A stretch of 64,000 nt of DNA from Hemileia vastatrix (Eukaryota; Basidiomycota; Pucciniomycetes; Pucciniales; Zaghouaniaceae). The position numbers and the translations under genes were made by a program. Positions 52,994 to 63,100 of the stretch are shown in pieces. The stretch covers positions 18,308,498-18,372,497 of the forward strand of contig JASXTE010000017.1 in assembly GCA_030280995.1 (NCBI GenBank). The letters are read 5' to 3'. Every line of letters begins with the position of its first letter. Position 1 is the first letter of the stretch. The notes under the pieces are model-generated. The model was not told where the DNA came from. It made no database searches and was given only the letters and a program-made list of their open reading frames with translations.

Positions 52994-54320
52994 ATGCCCT
53001 GTCATCATAGATCTTCTCAAAGGAAGCCTTCACCCAGTTGCTCTTCAAATACCATTACTCCCTCTTTCCCCCGCTCAGCTGAGAAATCAAAGACTTTTCA
53101 AATAAAAAAAGATGATTGTCTCATACTTATCATCTGGCTAGAAATAAAAACTAATTATGATTCTTGTTTTGGTACTGAGAATGCAACTAAAGTAGGATGG
53201 CCCCCTGCATCAAAAGTCAATGGCTATCTTATAATGGCCAATGAATTATGAAATAAGACAAAGGGAAGGAATGATCTTTTGCCTAAACAGATGTCTGAAC
53301 GTTTTTAGCATTAAAGAGCCAAATACAAGAAGGCAAAGACTTTTTCATTTTCTACTGGTTTTGGTATTACCAACATTGATATTAGTAAGGGCATAAAATA
53401 CACAGATGATAAACTTGATTTGTTATTTCCATACTTTAAAGAGATGGATGCTATTTTTGGAGATCATGCTGATGTTAATCCTGCCAATATATTAGATGGT
53501 GAAGATGCTATCTCCAAACATGATGCCAAAAGAAATCTTTTCCCATCTTATTCCGCCACTCAAGCCTCCCCTGTTCTTAATTCAACAAATCTATATATCT
53601 TTCTAATTGATCCTTAGGGTGATATAAACCAACTTGATCCCAATTCAGTAAGGTTTTATTTCTTGTATAGTTGTTTTATTTTTTTTATTTCTAAAAAGGC
53701 TGATGAAAAAATCCAGGATCCTCAAGCAAGTGAGTCTGAAGCTAGCATCAATGATGAAGAGGAAAATGTTACCTCCAAAAAAAAGGGAAGAACATCAACT
53801 ACTTTGAATTTCAACAGTCATAGAATGAAAAACAGAGATAGTTTTTCCAAAACCCCTTTTTCTTCCATTGATGATTTTCTGGAGAAATGTGAATCTGGTA
53901 AGTGATAGCATACTTCTTAATAATTAAGTGAGCCTTTCTTTTCTTCTGTTAATATTCCTTTTCACTCTAGGTAAATTTGAAGTTGCAAGAGATACTCTCA
54001 ACTTTCAAAAGATACAATATGAGCTCTCTTTATGAAGGGATGATAGGGCACAAGTCTTGGAGGAGAAAAAATTTGAGCTTTCTTTACAGAGAGATGGGAG
54101 GGTACAAGACTTGGAGGAGAAGAAAGTTGAGCTTTCTTTAAAGAGGGATGAGAGGGCACATGACTTGGAGGAGAATAAAATTAAGATAAATAGAGAGGAG
54201 AAGGCTCTTGAGTACAATTTCCTATTGAATCAAATGAAACTCAAGTATCAACTTGGAGAAGGTTCAAAAAAGAAAGATTTCTTGAGAGATTTTGTTAAAG
54301 CTAATAAATCTATTGAGTAA
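52994..54320 (+). pseudogene. Harbinger H3 ORF1 (Myb/SANT-like partner), decayed
   Basis: N-terminal block CLILIIWLEIKTNYDSCFG, VGWPPASKVNGYLIMANEL, TGFGI and LFPYFKEMDAIFGDHADVNP matches ORF1 of H2. A later exon (53700-53905) is acidic and ends at CESG with a donor GTAAGT; after a TAG acceptor at about 53970 the final exon (to 54320) is a Lys/Glu coiled coil with an 18-residue repeat (ELSLQRDGRVQDLEEKKV) present three times. Stops at L*NKTKG, RF*H*R, IDP*G and ELSL*RD break it. Probable role as for H2 ORF1: DNA-binding helper of transposition, by inference. Confidence 0.65.
54009..54180 (+). repeat. 54-bp in-frame tandem repeat in ORF1
   Basis: Three units of 54 bp (GAGCTTTCTTTACAGAGAGA and variants), each encoding 18 residues of charged coiled coil. 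The exact multiple of three keeps the frame. Confidence 0.8.
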
Positions 54321-54519
54321 ATTGAATGCTTAATGAAAATGTTTGATAACTAGTTTTTTTTATCTTTTTTACATAGTTTTCTTGATAGAATGCATTAAAA
54401 ATAATAATCAATCCTTGGCACACAATCCTCACTGAAATTTGAAAGATTCACCATGGGAAATCTAGGGGTGAACTGCTAGTGATCCCCTCTCCTGAACTTT
54501 AGAGTGTCCCTAATTTTTT

Positions 54520-54725
54520 TTGACAATACCCTCCCCTTCTATTTACCATAACTGGGGGTGGGGATCACCATTTTTTTCTAAGTCAGAAAAAAATTCATGA
54601 CAAAAAAAAAATGCCAATACCCTCCCCTGTGATTTATCAAAACAAGGGGTGGGGATCACCATTTTTTTTCTAAGTCAGAAAAATATTTATGACAAAAAAA
54701 AATGGCAATACCCTCCCCTGTGTTT
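54520..54725. repeat. About 100-bp tandem units with CAATACCCTCCCCT
   Basis: Three units each containing CAATACCCTCCCCT and, between them, GGGGATCACCATTTTTTTCT. X1 has the same motif twice (33140-33215) and X2 has it inverted (52040-52200). Confidence 0.75.
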
Positions 54726-55159
54726 TATTGAAGTAGGGGCATAGATTGCCAAAATTTATGTTCATTGCATAAATTAACATTAAAACAAGTCTTATAATAT
54801 AAGATAATTAACAAACCTAAATTAATGACAATTCAAGTAAAAATGTGAGTGGAAATTGTCTGTGACAAAAGTCAATGAAATAAAACACAAATGTATACAT
54901 GAACCTCATGAGAAAAACAAATTTCCTCATGATTACCATTATACAACACACAGCCTGAGGGCTCATTAATTTAGGTAAGTAGGGTATCATATATGACTTG
55001 TAAAACTTTAATTTGTGAAATAAAAATAAAAGTTGACAACCTATATTACACCCCATACTTTTTCTTTCTACCTAATGTTTTTTGTTTTACCTCACCTTTT
55101 TCTCTTAGCTTATCAATCCTATTGGTCAGCTCCCTATTGATTTGAAATGAAAATCAGAA

Positions 55160-55972
55160 ATGTGTGAATTCTTCACAGGATTCTAAGCCAGGTGGTGCTT
55201 TAGTCATCTGGTGATTTTGAAGATTTGAATACCAAATTTCTGCAATTATTCCATTTCATGTTCCAAAGTCAATAATGAATTGATGGTCTTGAAAGTATAG
55301 ACCATGGCCTTTTGTAGATGAGGAGGATGAGGGGATAGGAAGACCGGTTTTTGGATTAATGTATGAGAATATTCCAAATGTGAGTGAGTTGAGATTGTTT
55401 TTATCCATGTGAATTTTGTTATAAAAACCACCAAATTTTACCATGACATTAGAAGAAAATATATCATAAACAACAAGTTTTAGCCATTCTGCATCTGTCC
55501 AATTAGGGATTTTAAACTGTTTTTCCAATTCATGATTAGATTCAAAAGCATATTGACATAGATACTTTAATTGATGAGCTAAAAAATGGTTGAATGTTGA
55601 AAAGGAGTCCCATTTTTTTAAATCTTCTTTCATTTCTTGGGCAGTAAGATTTTGGAGTAAAGAATAAATACCTGTAGAAAGAATAACAAATTTTTTTATA
55701 TTCATTCATCTATAAATAAGCTTACCAAGTGAAAAACCTTTGTCATATCCTGGTATCCAACCAATTACATACATGAAAACTCTAAGAATAATTTTTTTTG
55801 ACAAAGGTTGACCAGCTAAGTCCATTTGATATAAAGTCAATATAAGATCTGAAAATTTTTGAAAAATTTCATTTGTATTTTCTACAAAAGAGTGAATCTC
55901 AAAAATAAATTGAGGTTTGAAAGAATTAGAAACAAAAGCAATTTTTTTTATTTCAAGTCTTATCTTCTTCAT
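55160..55972 (-). pseudogene. Tet-like 2OG-Fe(II) dioxygenase, two in-frame stops
   Basis: One frame from Met 55972. The N-terminal part includes LSKKIILRVFMYVIGWIPGYDKGF; after a TGA at 55703-55705 the catalytic fold follows: GGFYNKIHMDKNN (HxD iron ligands, near 55410), TFGIFSYINPKTGLPIP, GHGLYFQDHQFIIDFG, a second TGA at 55256-55258, NGIIAEIWYS, then NHQMTKAP with the likely distal His and THF. I recognise this order from the Tet/JBP-like oxygenases expanded in rusts and other basidiomycetes, enzymes related to those that oxidise 5-methylcytosine. Iron-ligand residues are kept, so the copy died recently or survives by readthrough. Upstream exons were not found. Confidence 0.72.
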
Positions 55973-56379
55973 TGTTACTTGACTTTAATTTTTTATTGGT
56001 TATAGGCTCAGGAAAAAAAATTATATTTTCAGGAAGTTTTTTTGGATAATTTTTTTTTGCAAGAATCTAGTTTTGAAGTAACTGAAGCCAGTTCAACTGC
56101 TAATAAATTTGGAACAAAATTGTTTTTCTCTTATGTAATTTCTACTGTGACCAGGTTTTGAAAAAGATGTAATTGAAGAAAGTGAAGAAAGTGAAGATGA
56201 AGATATTGAGGTAATTGACAAAAGGGATCAGTTTGAGGAAGACATTTCTTAATTTTTAGATGAGTCTAGATTCTCAGTCATTTTTTTCTAAAAAGAAAAT
56301 AAAAATATCAATCTAAAAGAAAAAATTAAACAAAATTGAATGAAACTTAACTAAAAAGCTCTCCTCAAACTACCTGAAA

Positions 56380-56640
56380 GAAACAGTCTCAAAAATTGCC
56401 AAAAAAGAGTCCCAAAAGTTCAACAAAAGAGCCCTAAATGTTTCCAAAAAAGAGTCCCAAAAGTGCCCAAAAAGTGTTCCAAAATTTTCAAAAAAAGTGT
56501 CCTGAAAGTCCCCTAATGCCTCCCTAAAAATTTCTAGAAAAGTGCCAAAAGGTTTCCAAAGTTCTTGATAAAAATGATAAAGAAAAATTATAATCAAAAA
56601 ATTAAACCAAAAAAAAAAATTATTTTTACTCTGAGAAAAA
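56380..56640. repeat. A-rich quasi-repeats of X3
   Basis: Repeated GTCCCAAAAGT and CCAAAAAGTG-like units, equivalent to 33690-34083 in X1. A minus-strand ORF over it (56370-56597) is a by-product of the repeat. Confidence 0.6.
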
Positions 56641-56699
56641 AAAAATTTGTTCCAAAAACCAAAAAAATAAAACTCACAAAATTCAGTTTGTTTATTTAA

Positions 56700-57300
56700 T
56701 CTTAAAGCATCTTCACCTAAAAGGACAGTTGATTCAAATAAACCTAACCCTAATTCTGACTTGACTTTTCAAATTTGCACAAAAACTTGAACAGTGATGA
56801 TGAAAAGTCCAAAAAGAGGGAGATAAAATCCTAGATAATAATCAGATAAGAGTTTCAGAATCCTTATTCTCTAATTATGCAATATAAAGACATGAAATAA
56901 GATAAGTGAAATTTGGAAAAAAAAAAGCTCAAATTCAAACTTCAAAAACTCAGCAACCACTGAACCTAATTCAAAGCTGTTTGTGGGAAATGAGAGATAG
57001 GCTTGAGTGGAATCTCCAGTTAAAGGACATGTGATTTAAGTAAACCTAACCCTAATTTGTTACATAAAAAATGAAATAAAAATTTAAATTGGGAAAAAAA
57101 GGCTCAACTTTAACAGTCAATATCTCAGCAATCACTGAACCAAATTTCAAATCTGTTTGTGGAAAATGAAAGGTAGCCTTCAGGAAAATCTTCAGTAAAA
57201 AGGACATTAGATTTGAATAAACTTAACCCCAATTCCAAGTCTGATTTTCACAATTTTACAAAAACTTGAAAAGTGGTAATGGAGATGAGAACAAAAGGAG
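56700..57300. repeat. Long tandem repeat, about three degenerate units
   Basis: Units share AAAGGACA(T/G)T(T/G)GATTT(A/G)A, AAACCTAACCCTAAT and CAGCAATCACTGAACCAAAT (copies near 56713, 57011 and 57190, and 56950 and 57125). Unit length is about 180-300 bp because of indels. Non-coding. Confidence 0.6.
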
Positions 57301-57603
57301 TTTAATAAGTTCACTTTATTCCAGATAAGAGTCATACATATATTTAAGTATGAACTTTTCATAAAAGGAATGAGATATCATATAGGCATGAAAAAATGAG
57401 AGGAAACTTGCATTGATTGAAAAGTAGGAAAAATAGAGTAAGAAAGATTGATGTTGGAATTGTGGGGAAATTGAATAGGGAGTAAGTGAAATGAATAAAT
57501 AATGTGCAATGTATGTGTTTTAATGAAATAAAGCCAAAAAAAATTGAAATAGGTGAAAGGGGTGATAATGACCATGCCAAGGAGGGATGAAGAATAGGGT
57601 GAT

Positions 57604-58780
57604 TGTCAGCCTAAATATCCTTAGGACTGAGTATTTCTTATGCTTAAAATAAGATAACCTTAACTAGATTAAGCTTATATCTTAAAAATAAGGTTAAAAT
57701 AATAATATATATTATTTTATTATATATATATATTATTATTATTCTATTATATAATTTATAATAGTTTAAATAGCTTATCCATGGCCTAATAATACTTATT
57801 AAGGTGTTAATGGAGTCATAATATACTTATCTTAAGTGATATGAAGTAATTATTCACATACATAAGCTTATATGTATACATAAATCTCATATTCAGTGAA
57901 ATATGCAGTATATTATGTATATTTAGGTATATAAGTGGGTTTTAGCCCCTTAATAGCCTATAACCTTTGTTTTTCTGCTTATTTTAGGTCATATGGACGA
58001 AATCAGTGGACTCACAACGCCTACAGAAGCATAGACACCTATATCAGGCGCATACACCCAGTTTGGACAACTAAAATTACTTCCTTGGATGGTTATTCAC
58101 GGATTTATGGGTTGGAAAGATGTTTTTGGGTTAATGTGGATGCTTGGGGATGTTATTGGGGGCTTGGACATTTTATTTGTTTCCTTTATATGCTTTTAGT
58201 TTCATTAAATCTCTTTTTGATCATTTATTTTACCTGTTTCTTTATGGTATCCGCTTTTATCTGGGTTTTCTATTTATGGTATGACTCTGTGTTATTATTA
58301 ATAGTGATGGAGGGTCCTTACTGGAGGTCTGGGTGTTGAAACTTCTTGAAGTGGACGCCATGGGGAGGTGATGGGCCCTCACAGTGCTGTAATTGCCGGG
58401 GATAGCAGTGACATCATCTGGATTGAAGGTCTGTGCACTCCAGTGGATTTGGGTATAAGTAAGGAGGGATTTTGACGGTTTATTATCATCATTCAATTAC
58501 TACACTTCAAACAAACACTACAATACAATTATTAGCTTTCAGAAATATATTATAAAGCCCTTATAAATTGATATTATCTTTATAAAAGCTATAACTATAT
58601 TTTATTCTTCTATTTTCCACCACTAGCACGCATTTAAATCCAAGTATTGTGAGTTTTATTTGAGTATAACTATTCTATTAGTCTTCCCCTGAGGTTTAAT
58701 CACTAAATCATTTATTAATAAGTAGTAGGACCATAAAATAATACTATTATATCATACTTACATACTAGACTATACTGACA
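57604..58780 (+). repeat. 5' LTR of G4
   Basis: 1177 bp, TGTCAGCCTAAATATCC to ACTATACTGACA, same family as 1796-2963 and 4527-5707. Confidence 0.9.
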
Positions 58781-59291
58781 ATTGGGGGTCTTTCCTTAAA
58801 TTTTACTTATTATTTAGTATAAGCCTTGGGACGTGATTTTTACCTTAGTACAGCTCAAAATTAACCAAATATTTGGGTCTGCTGCATATTAGTGGGTCAT
58901 CATAACTCATTGATTGCGGAAAAGAACCCTTATAATAATTGTACTAATTTTTTATCATAAAAATTAGATATTTACAGTAGTAACTGTACCCAATATAAAC
59001 CCAATTTCACTTGGTATTTGGACACCAATATAACACCCAATTAAATTGGTATTTGGCTAAAGCTTGGTAAGCTAATTATTCACCCTTATAGAGGTCTAGT
59101 TAAACTTATTATTATATTTTTAACAGATTTTTTCGAATTTTTCTTATATTTTATTTAAATAAATAAAGATATAAATTAAGGGTAAGCTCCATTGCTTTTT
59201 TATTAGTAATATAATTGCTAATATTATTTGTCTACTAATTCCACAGAGTTTTTTTCTTTTGTAGACGTAAAATATTGTTATTCTGAACAAT
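58781..59291 (+). other. G4 leader
   Basis: Begins ATTGGGGGTCTTTCC after the LTR (candidate primer site two bases in). AT-rich, non-coding, matching 5708-6112 over its first 410 bp. Confidence 0.65.
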
Positions 59292-60101
59292 ATGAGTGCT
59301 CCCCAGGATAGTGTAAGTGAACAGCCTGCTTATAATACCAGGTCTAAAGCTAACAAAAACTTTCCAGGACATCACCATGGAGGGACAACAGTACCCCCAG
59401 CCAGAAAACATGAGTATAGAGGAAAAGGACGCCCTCTTAAAAAAGATAACTATAAAAAAGACGTCTCCTCCTCTTCAGGATCAACTGTCCCACCTGGCCA
59501 AACAGGTTCTGAAGTTGGAGGAATCAAAATCTCTCATGTTCAAAGAAGTAGAGCAGTTGCAAAACAATTGCAAGGTAGGATTTCAGCAGATGAATCAGGC
59601 AATGGCAGAATTAAAGGGAGGCCAGGCCAGTCAATCAAATCAGCAACCCCCTACCCAAGGAGGGTTCACTCACTCCCAGGAGAAAATCCTGGTAGACAAA
59701 TGGAAATGGGACTGGTTTCACCAACAGTGGACAAGCCACAGTTGCAACAGGGATCCACCCCCTCATCTGACTTCCTCAGCTCACCCTTACAAGGGAAAAA
59801 AGCGCCAAAAATCAGGACTGGAAACCATCCCTTGGTAAGTAACTTACCCTCTCAGATTAGACATAATACTGATAATTACAATATAGGTAATTCTATTGAT
59901 GTTAAATCTGTACAAAAAATAGAGGAGGATTTAAGAAATTTAGGTTTTAGAGTAGATACACCTGACTTGTCTTTTGTCCATAATAACAGTACTATATACA
60001 ATGATAATACAGTTAATCCTCAGTTTCAACCACCTACTAGTGAGATGAGAAGTTCACAGGAGAGTGAGAGAATTGAAAAAGGAGGACATGGAATATTTTA
60101 A
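59292..60101 (+). pseudogene. G4 gag N-terminal frame, ends at a frameshift
   Basis: 269 codons. YNTRSKANKNFPGHHHGG near the start and QMEMGLVSP with SPLQGKK later match the G2 gag frame; the rest is Ser/Gly/Lys-rich. It ends at 60101 in MRSSQESERIEKGG, whereas the capsid-side frame opens at 60049. A 1-bp change in the A5 run at 60076-60080 would join them. Codons 29-182 are overlapped by the +1 ORF. Confidence 0.7.
59377..59838 (+). CDS. Overlapping +1-frame ORF in G4 gag (coiled coil, KWKWDW, basic tail)
   Basis: From Met 59377 (CACCATGG, a strong start context; the frame is open from 59317), 153 codons. MSIEEKDALLKKITIKK, the coiled coil LQDQLSHLAKQVLKLEE and FKEVEQLQNN, MNQAMAEL, KWKWDWFHQQW, HPYKGKKRQ and a terminal PW align collinearly with the G2 ORF at 21176-21625. 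The homologous Met lies at the same point of the gag frame (GHHHGG against GHPNGG). Conservation in this frame is higher than in the gag frame, so it is likely a real protein. Family not recognised. The TAA overlaps the donor-like GGTAAGT at 59834-59840. Confidence 0.72.
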   Translation: MEGQQYPQPENMSIEEKDALLKKITIKKTSPPLQDQLSHLAKQVLKLEESKSLMFKEVEQLQNNCKVGFQQMNQAMAELKGGQASQSNQQPPTQGGFTHSQEKILVDKWKWDWFHQQWTSHSCNRDPPPHLTSSAHPYKGKKRQKSGLETIPW

Positions 60102-63100
60102 CAATAATCCAACTGTCCATAGAATTGTTTCAGCATTGTGGAATAGAATGACTGATTGTGAGGAACAGACAGTTAAGCTCACTAGTGATACAATTTCATC
60201 CTTGACATTGAACATTTCTCAATTAGCAACACGTAATAAAGAATTAGAGAAAGAACATTTGTCTCTAACTCTTAAATATGATTCATTGAGTAATAAATAT
60301 AATGACCTTTCAAACAAATTTTGTGAGTTAGAAAAATTATATGAAACACATTTATTAAAAACTGAATCAAGAACAAAGTTATCTTTTGCACAGACAAATC
60401 AAAGTGTCTCTGAGCTGCTACAAAGATTAACTAAAGTTGAGATTGAAACTGCCAATCTACTGATGAACCAGGATAATCATAAGTATAATCAATATAATAA
60501 TAATCCTTTCATTGGCAAAAGTGAATCTCATTCCTTCCCTGTACCACCACAATTAAAACCATCTGGTGGTAGTGTCAAATCTGAAAATGTAAGTCACAAA
60601 TCCGTGCAGGAAGAAATACAAGACCATTTATCAAAAGTGAATGAGTTGTTGAATTTACCTAAGATTAGTGAGATAAAATCCAATCAGAAGAACTGGCCTA
60701 AAATAGATCAGTACCCAACTTATGATGGGGAAGCCAGCTCTGATTGGCAACATTTTATTCAAAGAATTGACAACTTGAAATTCTCATATAAGTTACCAGA
60801 TGAAGAGATAACATCAAAATTAATTTCTTTATTTAAGGATGTTGCTTTATTATGGTTTGAAGCTGTCTTAAGTGAGGGTAGAGACTACTCTTGGGCTGAA
60901 TGGAAACAACTTATTGAAAAACAATTTGGAGGTTCTAAATTCAGGCTTACTCAGCAGAGACTGTATGAGAAGACTAGGTATAATCCGTTGAATGGTGACA
61001 AACCTATGGTATTTTTAATGAATTTAAACAAAATATTAAAAGCCATTGAGCCTCATATGGATTTTAACTTATGGAAAGATAAGATAATATACAAATTACC
61101 TATATCTGTCAGAGACATTGTTGTAGCTAGAACATTAAATGTTACTGAATATTCTGACTTTATTAATATTTGCAATGAAATATTATTAAACCATAAGTAT
61201 GAATCAAGGTATTCCACTTATAAGCAAAATGTTGAACCTGTAAAAACTCAGAATTCAAAAACACTTCAGGAGAAGCAGAAAAAACCTACTGCACCTGTAG
61301 TACCTAAAAAGTATGAAACAAATACTTGTTATAAGTGTAACAAACCTTGGGTCAAAGGTCACAAATGTGAGAAAAACATAAATATTGTTGAAAATCAACG
61401 TGAATCTGAAACTGAAACTGAAAAAAGTAAAGAATCAAGTGATTATGACAGCAATATCTCATATAGTGATGAAAATGAAGTCTGTATGTTGGAAGATGAT
61501 TTGTCCATCTTTGAAAATCCAATATTAAATATGGACTCAAATGAATCTTTAATGAATTTTGAGGATGCTGAAATCATTAAGGATATACAAGCTGATAACT
61601 TTAGAATGACACCTATCACGGTTCCAGCTATCATTTCTGGTGAAAATGTTAATATAGTATTGGACACAGGAGCTGCTGGTTCAGTTGTTTCCACTAATAC
61701 ATTACAGAAAATTGATAGTGAATATAAGTTTAAGCTTGAACCACTTCAGAATAAAAATTGGAGAGGTTTTGGATCAGTACTACACCCCATTGGTAAATAC
61801 AAAGCTGCTGTTTTCTTTAAACACCAACATGGTTATGTAAGGGTAACTTGTGACTTTGTAGTAATGGATAATACAAATTGTAGTAACTGTTTTATCATTG
61901 GAAATGATATTCTGACTAAATTTGGTGTAAAATTAGACCCTGCTAATAACAATTTTACAATTGGCATGAATGGTAAAAGGAAATTTAAAATAAATTCTTT
62001 TAACACTGTCTTACACATTGAGTCAGTAACAAATTCCCCGTCTAAAGGAAGAGAATCCAATGAGTTGGAACTTCTGGAAACAGAAATTTCAAAAGCATCA
62101 TTTGGCACTCAGATAAGTGAAACTGAGAAAGATAATATTTTGGAATTAATTAAAGCTTTTCCAATGGCTTTTGCACATGGTACAAATGAACTTGGCCTTG
62201 TAAAAGAACATGAAATGAAAATTAGTTTAACCTGTGATATGGATAATATTCCTGCTAGTCTTAAAAAGAAACCATACCCTGCTTCACCAATGAAGAGGAA
62301 AGACATAGAGGATAATATTAAGATGTTATTAAAAATGAACATTCTTGAGAAGGTTGAAACTACACCAAAATATTGTGTAATATCACCAGTGCTGATTTCT
62401 TATGAACAAGATAAAGCAAGACTGTGCAGTGATTATAGAGCATTAAATACATTTACAGCAGATGATATTTATCCCTTGCCAAGGATTGCCTCTATACATG
62501 CTACCCTTAAAGGTGCTAAATATATAAGTTGCCTAGATGGAAATAAAGGGTACCATCAAATTCCTGTTGAAAAGAATTCACAGAACTTTTTGTTGATAAC
62601 AACACACATGGGAATTTATAAGTATGTCAGAATGCCATTTGGACCAAAGAATGCTCCATCAGTATTTCAAAAGTTAATGGATATAACATTCCATAATGAA
62701 ATGTTTGAGGGATGGTTAATGGTATACATTGATGACATCATAGTGTTCTCTAAAACTTTTGATGAACACTTAATCCATTTAAGGAAAGTATTTCAGAAAA
62801 TGGATGAAATAAAAATGACCCTTGCATTGAAAAAATGTAAATTTGGGTTTGAATCTTTAAAAGTGCTTGGTCATATTGTATCTGGCTTACAAATATGTGT
62901 AGACCAAAATAAAGTGGCTGCAATAAAGAATATTGGCATTCCTCAAAATGTGAAGGATGTACAATCTTTTCTTGGAATGTGTGGTTATTATAGACAATAT
63001 ATAAAAAACTACCAATCAATTGCTGCACCACTGACCACACTGATAAAGAAATCAGAAGCTTTCATTTGGAATAATGAAAGACAACAAGCTTTTAATAAGT

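Larger units (their letters stand above)
52690..54470 (+). mobile_element. Harbinger H3, 5' part (ORF1 only)
   Basis: Starts AGGGGGTATTAATG at 52690 after AAT (52687-52689). ORF1 follows at 52994-54320. No transposase or second terminus was found; similarity to element X begins near 54480, which probably truncates it. The right limit is approximate. Confidence 0.6.
54480..57603 (-). mobile_element. DNA element X, copy 3, with a Tet-like gene
   Basis: Same order as X1: repeats with CAATACCCTCCCCT (54520-54725), segment A (54725-55090), then A-rich quasi-repeats (56380-56640). Between the last two, where X1 has only about 100 bp, lies a Tet-like dioxygenase pseudogene. Neither terminus is visible; the right side is cut by the G4 LTR at 57604. 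A plus-strand acidic piece (EESEESEDEDIEVID) lies near 56175. Confidence 0.55.

Noticed and set aside
56713..56760. Telomere-like CCTAACCCTAA (also 57040) and TTTTTAGGG repeats at 34486
   Set aside because: Only one or two interstitial units inside larger tandem repeats or an LTR; not a telomere.
57935..58339. ORFs containing MPF..DFHGFIGW-like text at 2202-2486, 4921-5298 and 57935-58339
   Set aside because: All are the same part of the G4-family LTR, frames are not kept between copies, and LTRs are not expected to code.
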